A stretch of 22,989 nucleotides of DNA, taken from the NCBI GenBank assembly GCA_031406385.1, contig JANOHI010000146.1, positions 1 to 22,989 on the forward strand, written 5' to 3'. Origin of the DNA: JANLQX01 sp031406385. Its GTDB lineage: Bacteria; Actinomycetota; Acidimicrobiia; Acidimicrobiales; JANYDT01. Below, piece by piece: positions 14,848 to 21,072 of the stretch. The translations under genes were made by a program, and so were the position numbers. The stretch's first letter is position 1; each line of letters opens with the position of its first letter. The notes beneath the pieces were generated by a model, which had not been told where the DNA came from, did not search any database, and saw only the letters and a list, made by a program, of their open reading frames with translations.

Positions 14848-14888
14848 TGTGGACATATCTGTGGACATAGCTTCCTTTCGGTGGACAA
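14848..14888. promoter_or_regulatory. Three DnaA-box-like sequences
   Basis: TGTGGACAT at 14848-14856 and 14860-14868, and GGTGGACAA at 14880-14888, are reverse complements of ATGTCCACA, ATGTCCACA and TTGTCCACC. They resemble the TTGTCCACA form of DnaA boxes in high-GC actinobacteria, 1-2 mismatches each. All have the same orientation within 41 bp of the proS/lipase intergenic region. I see no AT-rich unwinding element, so an origin is not supported. Confidence 0.35.
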
Positions 14889-14974
14889 CTCCCTCCTTGA
14901 ATCGACGAGTCGAGCAGTTTTCACGATCTTGTAACCGCTGACCCCCTCGACGACGCTCCATTCCCTGACGGGCC

Positions 14975-15023
14975 AACCGAACTTCGGTTCAATGGTGAAC
15001 ATGGGTTCACCATTGATTGAACC
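14975..15023. promoter_or_regulatory. Nested palindromes upstream of the lipase operon
   Basis: AACCGAA-c-TTCGGTT (14975-14989) overlaps a larger dyad whose core is GGTGAAC-atgg-GTTCACC (14994-15011), extended by CAAT/ATTG and by GGTT/AACC. The right arm carries four extra bases (ATTG). Such TGAAC/GTTCA dyads are typical of TetR- or GntR-type operators. It lies about 95-140 bp before the lipase start, so control of that operon is a reasonable guess. Confidence 0.5.
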
Positions 15024-15117
15024 GTCAACAACCGCAGTGGTCACGCCGCGGCGCCGCGGCGCATTTTCTGAACGTCGACAAGACCAGCTGAGATCGCCGC
15101 CGCCGTAACCTCGGAGC

Positions 15118-16296
15118 ATGTTCCGCCCACGGTCTCGCCGTCTCCTTGCGTTCACGGCGGTGGTGGCAACGCTGTCGCAGTTGCCGATGATCGCGCCACC
15201 GTCGGCGGCGGCAGTCCGCTCGCAGTCGCTCAGCATTCCCGACCCGGCGCCAGACGTTGCGCCGGGCACCCTGCTCGGTTCGGTGCCGATCGCCGGTGGC
15301 GGACCGCTCGGGGCGAAGGCATATCGCGTTGTCTATGCCTCGCGAAGCGTGTCGGGTGCACCGATTGCCGTCACCGGATTTGCGTACGTTCCGCCGGGAC
15401 CCGCCCCGAAGGGCGGCTGGCCCGTGCTTTCCTATGCGCACGGAACGGTTGGGCTGGCCGATCGTTGCGCCCCGTCGCGCAAACCGGGCACCGCAGAACA
15501 ATTCATCGGGCTCTCGTTCGTTGGGCTCGGCATGGCCGTCGTCGCCACGGACTACGAGGGTCTCGGCACGCCCGGACGACATCCGTACATCGTTGGGGAG
15601 AGCGAGGGACGAGGAGTGCTCGATATCGTCCGCGCCGCTCGACAGTTGCCGTCGGAGTCGCTGAGCACGCGTACCTTGATCTGGGGGCACTCGCAGGGCG
15701 GCCACGCTGCGCTGTTTGCCGGTCAGCTGGTGTCGACATGGGCGCCGGATCTCACATTGCTCGGCGTCGTCGCCGGGGCGCCACCGTCGCAGCTGACCAG
15801 CGTGGCCGACTCCATCTCGACCTCGCTCTACCGCGGGTACCTCTTCATGGTGGCGGCCGGCCTTGCTGCTGCGAATCCGTCGCTGAATCTCAACGACGTT
15901 CTCACGGAGAAGGGTCAGCAGCTCCTGCCCGTGGTCGACACCGGCTGCAATACGGAGGTGTTCAAGGCCTTCTCCGTCGATCCCCTCGACACGCTCATCA
16001 AGCGAAATGGCTTCCGCACCGGGCCGTGGGCGACAGCGCTCCAAGCGAACGAGCCGGGCGGCGTGCGCATCCCGGCCCCCGTGCTCATCGTCCACGGCGA
16101 TCGCGACGAGCAGATCCCGGTGGCGACCTCGGCCAAGCTGCTCTCGCGGATGTGTGCGGCGAAGACGCTGACGCGCCGGGTCGTCTATTCCGGGCAGGAC
16201 CACACCGGCGCAGCACTGCTGTCGCTCTTCGACGTGATCTCCTTCGCCAGGGATCGGCTCGACGGGAAGGCGGCCAAGAGCAGCTGCCGCAGATGA
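15118..16296 (+). CDS. Exported secretory lipase-type alpha/beta hydrolase
   Basis: 392 residues. A signal peptide (FRPRSRR, then LLAFTAVVATL, cleavage near SAAA at about residue 32) precedes an alpha/beta-hydrolase of the LIP/secretory lipase type. The oxyanion region is VLSYAHGTVGLADRCAPS (about 104-120). The nucleophile elbow is GHSQGG with Ser192. The acid is probably in HGDRDEQIP (about 326-334, D328 or D330) and the catalytic His in SGQDHTGAA (H362). It should hydrolyse ester bonds of lipids outside the membrane. It is the first gene of a likely operon with ferredoxin, P450 and an acyltransferase, 71 nt before the ferredoxin. The substrate is unknown. The ATG is the only sensible start before the signal peptide. 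Confidence 0.85.
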   Translation: MFRPRSRRLLAFTAVVATLSQLPMIAPPSAAAVRSQSLSIPDPAPDVAPGTLLGSVPIAGGGPLGAKAYRVVYASRSVSGAPIAVTGFAYVPPGPAPKGGWPVLSYAHGTVGLADRCAPSRKPGTAEQFIGLSFVGLGMAVVATDYEGLGTPGRHPYIVGESEGRGVLDIVRAARQLPSESLSTRTLIWGHSQGGHAALFAGQLVSTWAPDLTLLGVVAGAPPSQLTSVADSISTSLYRGYLFMVAAGLAAANPSLNLNDVLTEKGQQLLPVVDTGCNTEVFKAFSVDPLDTLIKRNGFRTGPWATALQANEPGGVRIPAPVLIVHGDRDEQIPVATSAKLLSRMCAAKTLTRRVVYSGQDHTGAALLSLFDVISFARDRLDGKAAKSSCRR

Positions 16297-16367
16297 ATGT
16301 GGCAATTGGCGCCACGAAATGCGAGTCTTTACTCAGGTTCTGTTGCCGGCTCCCCGAAAGGCCAATC

Positions 16368-16562
16368 ATGCGAATCGTCATTGACGCGGAGAAGTGTCAG
16401 GGACACAACCGCTGCTACGCCCTTGCCCCTGAGCTCGTCGATGTCGATGATCTCGGGATGGCGCAGGTCATCAACGGCGGGGTCGTTCCTGCCGGATCGG
16501 AAGACAAGGCTCACCTGTTGGTGGCCAACTGCCCGGAATACGCCATCTCGGTCGTCGAGTAG
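16368..16562 (+). CDS. [3Fe-4S] ferredoxin, P450 partner
   Basis: 64 residues. Three cluster-ligand Cys are visible: C10 and C16 in CQGHNRC, and C54 in ANCPEYAI. The usual second Cys of the first loop is replaced by His13 (C-x2-H-x2-C), as in the one-cluster [3Fe-4S] ferredoxins that serve actinobacterial P450s. It should pass single electrons from a ferredoxin reductase to the P450 encoded 59 nt downstream. No reductase gene is in the window. GAAAGG at 16356-16361 supports the ATG at 16368. Confidence 0.9.
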   Translation: MRIVIDAEKCQGHNRCYALAPELVDVDDLGMAQVINGGVVPAGSEDKAHLLVANCPEYAISVVE

Positions 16563-16621
16563 CGCAGCGCCCCCACCTATCCCGACCCCGCCCTGACCCA
16601 ACGAGAACAAGCGAGCACCAG

Positions 16622-17842
16622 ATGACTGACACCCGCATACGGACGGCCCCCCCGGTCATCGATTGGGCGACGGACTTCGACCATACCGATCCGGTGTGGG
16701 TCTACAACCCCTTCCCCATCTGGGAGGACCTGCGCAAGCGCTGTCCGGTCGCCCACAGCGACCGTTTCAACGGCGTGTACCTGCCGACGCGCGCGGAAGA
16801 CATCCACGCAATCGCCTACGACACAGAACACTTCACGTCGCGTTCGGTTGTGGTGTCGACGAATGAACCGATTGCCGTCGCCCCGATCGGCGGCGCTCCG
16901 CCCATCACCAGCGACCCGCCGTTCCACCAGCACGCCCGCAAGATCCTTCTTCCGGCGTTCGGTCCGAAGGTGATCGAGGCGCTTCGCCCCCGCGTCGTCG
17001 AGCTCTGCCACAAGCTGATCGACGACATGCAAGGACGCGACGTCGTCGATGGTGCCGTGGACTACGCGCAGAACATTCCGCCGGCGGTGATCGCCCACAT
17101 GCTCGGCCTGCCGATGGAAGACGGCGACATCTTCCGGAGGTTCATCCACAACACCCTGGGCAACGTCGACGCTGCCCCTGAAGTGCGCGAGGCCGCGTTC
17201 GGTGAGCTCGACTACTACCTCGACGCCCACATCGTCGATCACCTCGAGAACCCTCGCGACGATCTGATCTCGTTCTTGCAGAACGCCGAGATCTTCGGGA
17301 ACAAGCTGTCGTCGGAGCACGTCCGCGGCACCATCGCCCTGCTGCTGATCGCCGGCATCGACACGACCTGGTCGGCCATCGGTGCGTCGCTCTTTCACCT
17401 CGCCTCGACGGACTCCGACCGCAATCGACTCCGCAACGAGCCCGAACTCCTGCCGACCGCGGTCGAGGAGTTCCTCCGGGCGTATGCGCCCGTCACGATG
17501 GCCCGGATTGTGAAGGAAGACGTGGAGATCAGCGGGACCGTTCTCAAGGAGGGCGAGTGGTGCCTGCTGCCCTTCCCGGCCGCGAACCGCGATCCGGAGG
17601 CGTTCGTCGATGCTGATCAGTTCGTGATCGACCGCGCCGAAAACCGTCATGCCGCGTTCGGTCTTGGCATCCATCGCTGCCTCGGTTCGAACCTTGCCCG
17701 TCTTGAGCTCAGCGTCGCGGTGCAGGTGTGGATGGAGCGGTTTCCCGACTTCATCATTGAGGACCCGTCTGCTGTCACGTGGGCACCGGGCCAGGTCCGC
17801 GGTCCCCGCATCCTGCCCATCCGGGTGCTCGAGCGCTCCTGA
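16622..17842 (+). CDS. Cytochrome P450 (bacterial class I)
   Basis: 406 residues, the usual soluble bacterial length. It is a haem monooxygenase fed by the ferredoxin immediately upstream. The I-helix oxygen-activation motif is AGIDTTW (about 244-250), the ExxR motif is EEFLR (E283, R286), and the haem-binding loop is FGLGIHRCLGSNLARLE with axial Cys353. TSDPPFHQHARKILLPAF (about 96-113) is the C-helix region. The CYP family cannot be assigned by eye. The lipase and acyltransferase in the same operon hint at a fatty-acid, sterol or other lipid substrate, which is inference. The ATG at 16622 is used. Confidence 0.95.
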   Translation: MTDTRIRTAPPVIDWATDFDHTDPVWVYNPFPIWEDLRKRCPVAHSDRFNGVYLPTRAEDIHAIAYDTEHFTSRSVVVSTNEPIAVAPIGGAPPITSDPPFHQHARKILLPAFGPKVIEALRPRVVELCHKLIDDMQGRDVVDGAVDYAQNIPPAVIAHMLGLPMEDGDIFRRFIHNTLGNVDAAPEVREAAFGELDYYLDAHIVDHLENPRDDLISFLQNAEIFGNKLSSEHVRGTIALLLIAGIDTTWSAIGASLFHLASTDSDRNRLRNEPELLPTAVEEFLRAYAPVTMARIVKEDVEISGTVLKEGEWCLLPFPAANRDPEAFVDADQFVIDRAENRHAAFGLGIHRCLGSNLARLELSVAVQVWMERFPDFIIEDPSAVTWAPGQVRGPRILPIRVLERS

Positions 17843-17921
17843 ACGTGGCCGGTGGCGGCCCGCGCTTCGATTGCTCCGGGTGGCTCTAGCCTGCGGAGCC
17901 GATCGAAGGGTACGCATTTCC

Positions 17922-18599
17922 GTGGTTTCACAGGACAAATGGCAGCGTCAGTTCATGCGTTTCGGCGCGGTCGTCGACCGGTTGAGCCGACCGTTCATGA
18001 CGATCGAGATCGACCACCGCTCGGCGCTGCCGGACCAGCCATTGCTGATGGCGGCGAACCATCGCAGTCTGGCGGACGTGTTCGTGGCGTGGATCTGCTG
18101 CTATCGCCTCAAGCGGCCGACGCGCTTCATCGTCGCCCGGGTGTTCTTCAAACGTCCCGTGTTCGGCACCGTGCTGCGGGCGATCGGCTGTATCGAGGGC
18201 GGACGCAAGAGCGGCGCCGGTGCCGTAGCCATCAAGGCAATTGGTGATGGCTTCACCTGCGCGATCATGCCGGAGGGCGAGATCAAGGCAATGGAACCGG
18301 GCCACATCCTGGCGCCGCTGCTCCCCGGCGTGGCCGAAATCTGGGAGCAGAGCCAGTGCCCGTTCGTCGCCGTCGGTATCACCGGTGCGGGTGACGTGTG
18401 GAGGAAAGACGGCTGGTTTCCCCGCATCGCCCTTCGCCGGAGCAAGCGTGCGCTGGTGCATGTGCGCGTCGCCGACGGTGTCTTCCCCGACGGCCAGCCA
18501 TGCTCACTCGAACGGGTGGAGGAGATCATGGAGGCCAACTGCGTCCAGAGCAGCCGGGATCACCAGCAGCGGGTCGCCGAGCTGCTGGTCGCAGGCTGA
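17922..18599 (+). CDS. PlsC-like 1-acyl-glycerol-3-phosphate acyltransferase family protein
   Basis: About 225 residues. The catalytic H-x4-D motif is NHRSLADVF (H47, D52), and the PEG motif is IMPEGEIK (about 116-122, in place of FPEGTR). The Arg/Lys-rich segment FIVARVFFKRPVFGTVLRA lies between them. The family transfers acyl chains from acyl-CoA or acyl-ACP to a lysolipid or other acceptor at the membrane. GTG 17922 preceded by GAAGGG at 17905-17910 is chosen; ATG 17955 is an alternative. It follows the P450 gene by 79 nt, so it may be the last gene of that operon or have its own promoter (TAGCCT at 17887-17892). Confidence 0.8.
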   Translation: MVSQDKWQRQFMRFGAVVDRLSRPFMTIEIDHRSALPDQPLLMAANHRSLADVFVAWICCYRLKRPTRFIVARVFFKRPVFGTVLRAIGCIEGGRKSGAGAVAIKAIGDGFTCAIMPEGEIKAMEPGHILAPLLPGVAEIWEQSQCPFVAVGITGAGDVWRKDGWFPRIALRRSKRALVHVRVADGVFPDGQPCSLERVEEIMEANCVQSSRDHQQRVAELLVAG

Positions 18600-18630
18600 G
18601 TAGCCGCTCGTTGCGGGGGGCTGGAGTCAA

Positions 18631-18950
18631 CTACCGGTTTGTGCAACCAAGTGCTGCGTTCAGCGAGGAACAAGCCAGGTGCATTCGCGCTTGGGACAGG
18701 GTGGTTACATACGAACGAAACGAGGTCCGGGGAATGGTGGTGATGTTGTCAAACTCACGACGCACTCGCTTGGAACTCCGTCGACCTCAGGACCCGGAAG
18801 GAGTTCGGATCTCAAACCGCGAATGTGCGTGGTGAGCTGGGCAACAACCACGGCGCCGATTCGAGCAGCCACGGGGTCTCGGGTGAGGACCAACACCGGC
18901 CGATCACCACCCCGCCCGGCGGATGCGATCCAGATTTCACCCCTTCTCAA
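18631..18950 (-). pseudogene. mazF: MazF-like toxin, broken by a one-base frameshift
   Basis: From a TTG at 18950 the frame reads LRRGEIWIASAG, DRPVLVLTRD, GAVVVAQLTTHIRG and VPSECVV, the MazF/PemK endoribonuclease pattern, then leaves the family with SLTTSPPF and stops at 18705. One missing base near 18754-18755 explains this. Restoring it gives ...ECVV-x-FDNITTIPRTSF... and continues to LSQARMHLACSSLNAALGC, stopping with TAG at 18631-18633, which is the normal MazF C-terminus. The TTG start is supported by GGAAGG at about 18957-18963 and overlaps the antitoxin end by 14 nt. The toxin is dead unless the base is a read error or a recoding site. Confidence 0.8.
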
Positions 18951-19197
18951 GGTGTGCCTTCCACGCCGACCAATCCTCCTCACGCAGCCATCCCTGGTCT
19001 TCTGGTTCAATCAATTCAGCACTTGTGAGCGGATATGCGTCGTACATGGCCGCATCTCGTTCGGCATCAGCGTGGGCCAGAACCGATCGGAGACTGGTCC
19101 GGAGCAACTCCGACGCTGTCGTGTTCGACCGCCGAACCTCTGCTTGGAGCGCCGCGGCCTCCTCGTCGGAAACCCGAACGGTAAGGAGCTTTGACAT
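18937..19197 (-). CDS. Ribbon-helix-helix antitoxin paired with the MazF-like toxin
   Basis: 86 residues. The N-terminal LLTVRVSDEEAAALQAEV and TASELLRTSLRS have the strand-helix-helix spacing of a ribbon-helix-helix DNA-binding domain. The acidic C-terminal region, ending EEDWSAWKAHLEKG, is the sort of tail that wraps a MazF toxin. It is the upstream gene of the pair, overlapping the toxin start, so translation is coupled. The reading frame is intact. It probably represses its own promoter. The ATG at 19197 is the only reasonable start. Confidence 0.75.
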   Translation of the reverse strand: MSKLLTVRVSDEEAAALQAEVRRSNTTASELLRTSLRSVLAHADAERDAAMYDAYPLTSAELIEPEDQGWLREEDWSAWKAHLEKG

Positions 19198-19334
19198 ACA
19201 GGAACCCTAACCAGCGCATGTCGCCCCGCTTCAGTCGACCCCACCAACCACCTATGCGGGGAGCGCTATGGCGTACAGCCAGTTGAGGAGGCGCGTCGGG
19301 CCGCTGACCAAGCTGTCTCTCACGGCCGGGTTGT

Positions 19335-19546
19335 TCACCAGCCGGTGAGGATGGCTCGACCGCCTGAGGTGCCGATGCGGGTGGCACCGGCCTCGATCAT
19401 CGCCCTTGCCGTTGCGGCGTCACGGATTCCGCCCGAGGCCTTGATGCCGGTGTCCTCGCCGACCGTCTCGGCCATGAGGCGTATGGCTCCGACCGTCGCC
19501 CCGCCGGATGGATGAAACCCCGTCGAGGTCTTGACGAAGTCGGCGC
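19335..19546 (-). pseudogene. deoC: Truncated duplicate of the deoC 3' end
   Basis: Encodes the last 69 residues of deoxyribose-phosphate aldolase (ADFVKTSTGFHPSGG... to ...ILTGW) with its own TGA, and has no 5' part. It aligns base for base with 20221-20430 of the complete deoC: 206 of 210 bases are identical, and three of the four differences cluster at the broken end (19533, 19539, 19541). Upstream of 19546 the match stops abruptly at the vapC 3' end. A partial gene of this kind is not expected to be functional. Confidence 0.92.
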
Positions 19547-19561
19547 ACCAGTTGCCTGAGT

Positions 19562-19981
19562 TCAGAGCGACCCGCGCGTTGCGATCCATTCGCAGGGTTG
19601 GCCGGTGACCGCGGCGATGCGGTCGAAGTCCTCGTCGTAGTGCCACACGACGTCACCGACTGCTTCGGCTGCGGCCGCGATGATCAGGTCGGCAATCGTG
19701 ACGCTCCGATGGTGCAGCCCGCCGACGTGCGCCAGTGCACGCTGGACGTCCAGTGCCCGTTCGAAGGTTGTCGTGTCGCACGGCACAACGTGCAGCGCTC
19801 GCAGTTCATCGGCGATCGCGTCGTAGTCCGATGCGCTACGGGCCGAGTACAGGACTTCGAGCCGAACCTGATCGCACATCGACACGTCGTCGGCATCGAG
19901 TCGGGCAATGAGGGCATCGGCGACGGCCGACTCGCCCCGGCGGTGCCATGCGCTCGTGTCGATACACAACCGACCGGTCAT
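19562..19981 (-). CDS. vapC: VapC-type PIN-domain toxin
   Basis: 139 residues with the PIN nuclease acidic set: D8 (CIDTSAWH), E42 (VRLEVLYSA), D98 (TIADLIIAAAAE) and D116/D118 (HYDEDFDRI). VapC toxins are Mg-dependent RNases that cut tRNA or rRNA. The frame is complete and no active-site residue is missing. The ATG at 19981 overlaps the vapB stop as ATGA, so the two genes are translationally coupled. Its stop lies 15 nt from the truncated deoC copy. This is the only one of the three toxins in the window that appears intact. Confidence 0.92.
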   Translation of the reverse strand: MTGRLCIDTSAWHRRGESAVADALIARLDADDVSMCDQVRLEVLYSARSASDYDAIADELRALHVVPCDTTTFERALDVQRALAHVGGLHHRSVTIADLIIAAAAEAVGDVVWHYDEDFDRIAAVTGQPCEWIATRGSL

Positions 19982-20190
19982 GGCGCCGGCCGAACGGCAG
20001 CGAGCATTTCGGGTCCGCTGTCCATTCCCTCGCCGGATCGAATGCGCTCACGCAGGCGGTTTCGGCGATCGGCCCGGATGATTTCGCGAAAGGCGGCTTC
20101 TACGGTGTCGCGAATGCCGGTTGTGCCGAGTATGCGCCGAGACTCTTCCAGCAGCATCTCATCTAGCTCGATTGATGTGCGATGTGTCAT
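19978..20190 (-). CDS. vapB: VapB-type antitoxin
   Basis: 70 residues. THRTSIELDEMLLEESRRIL and GIRDTVEAAFREII fit the ribbon-helix-helix VapB pattern RTxIxLDxxLL...TGxxxTVexAlre, followed by a toxin-binding tail. The ATG at 20190 is chosen because it opens this pattern; the frame continues upstream into deoC. It neutralises the co-encoded VapC and probably represses the operon. The gene begins 28 nt after the deoC stop. Confidence 0.88.
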   Translation of the reverse strand: MTHRTSIELDEMLLEESRRILGTTGIRDTVEAAFREIIRADRRNRLRERIRSGEGMDSGPEMLAAVRPAP

Positions 20191-20198
20191 GCAATGAG

Positions 20199-20206
20199 TA
20201 TATATA
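20199..20206 (-). promoter_or_regulatory. AT-rich element before vapB
   Basis: TATATATA is self-complementary and the only AT-rich run in this GC-rich stretch. It lies 8 nt before the vapB ATG, in the 28-nt gap after deoC. It could be a -10 box and/or a VapB operator. Such a short gap would give a near-leaderless vapBC mRNA. Confidence 0.4.
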
Positions 20207-20218
20207 GGTAGATGGCCG

Positions 20219-20878
20219 CTACCAGCCGGTGAGGATGGCTCGACCGCCTGAGGTGCCGATGCGGGTGGCACCGGCCTCGATCATCGCCCTTGCCGTTGCG
20301 GCGTCACGGATTCCGCCCGAGGCCTTGATGCCGGTGTCCTCGCCGACGGTCTCGGCCATGAGGCGTATGGCTCCGACCGTCGCCCCGCCGGATGGATGAA
20401 ACCCCGTCGAGGTCTTCACGAAATTGGCGCCGGCTGACCTCGCGACGCGGCACGCCTCGACGATCTCGGCGTCGGTGAGGACTCCCGTCTCCAGGATGAC
20501 CTTCAACAGTGTGTTGGGGACGGCGGCTGCGACATCGGCGATATCAGCTTCGAGCGCGTCCCAGTCGCCGGACTTGATGAGGCCGAGATTCGCGACCATG
20601 TCGATCTCGGCCGCTCCTGCGGCAACGGCGAGCGACGCCTCCATGGCCTTGATACGGCTGTCGACGGCCCCGCTAGGGAACCCGATAACAGTGCACACGA
20701 CGATGCCGTCATCGACCGCATTGACAGCGAGTTCGACGTGGCACGGGCTCACGCACACCGCACCGACCCCCAACTCGTTCGCCTCAACGCACAGGGCCAC
20801 GACCTCATCGGGCGTCGCTTCGGGACGGAGGAGCGTGAGGTCGAGCATGCGGGCAACATCGTCGCGGGATAGATCCAT
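20219..20878 (-). CDS. deoC: Deoxyribose-phosphate aldolase
   Basis: 219 residues, the normal length of class I DERA. It splits 2-deoxyribose-5-phosphate into glyceraldehyde-3-phosphate and acetaldehyde in nucleoside salvage. The Schiff-base Lys is K155 in NFVKTSTGF; the helper residues are D93 (EIDMVANLG) and K185 (GIKASGGIR). LDLTLLRPEATPDEV is the family N-terminus, and IGTSGGRAIL binds phosphate. The ATG at 20878 fits that start. The gene is divergent from a phosphohexomutase, 194 nt away. Its 3' 210 bp are duplicated downstream, beyond vapBC. Confidence 0.97.
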   Translation of the reverse strand: MDLSRDDVARMLDLTLLRPEATPDEVVALCVEANELGVGAVCVSPCHVELAVNAVDDGIVVCTVIGFPSGAVDSRIKAMEASLAVAAGAAEIDMVANLGLIKSGDWDALEADIADVAAAVPNTLLKVILETGVLTDAEIVEACRVARSAGANFVKTSTGFHPSGGATVGAIRLMAETVGEDTGIKASGGIRDAATARAMIEAGATRIGTSGGRAILTGW

Positions 20879-21072
20879 CTCCCCACGTTCTCACGGGCGT
20901 CGACGCTCGTTGCTCGTTGCTCGCTGCGTGCGAACGTCGAATGCATCGCCCGCTGCTGGAAAGCACCCGCTTCGGAGGGGAAAAAGGGGGTTTGCGGGCG
21001 ATGAACACCGCGATGCCAGGCGACGGCAGCTGCGGCGTCGAGGTGCGCCGTGAAATTTGGGAGGATGCCGGG

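Larger units (their letters stand above)
19337..20430. repeat. 210-bp direct repeats (deoC 3' ends) flanking a vapBC cassette
   Basis: The repeats are 19337-19546 and 20221-20430, offset exactly 884 bp. The 674 bp between them hold only vapB and vapC plus short flanks. There is no integrase, transposase or inverted terminal repeat. The arrangement fits insertion of an 884-bp circle carrying a deoC 3' end and vapBC by one crossover, or transfer of the same structure from a relative. The intact deoC keeps a complete 3' end. Confidence 0.85.

Noticed and set aside
13578..14870. 430-codon open frame on the plus strand opposite proS
   Set aside because: Antisense to prolyl-tRNA synthetase; it runs through the dispersed repeat and has no recognisable domain.
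14848..14888. Replication origin at the DnaA-box-like cluster
   Set aside because: Only three imperfect boxes, no AT-rich unwinding region and no dnaA/dnaN nearby; gyrA at the other end suggests the origin is outside the window.
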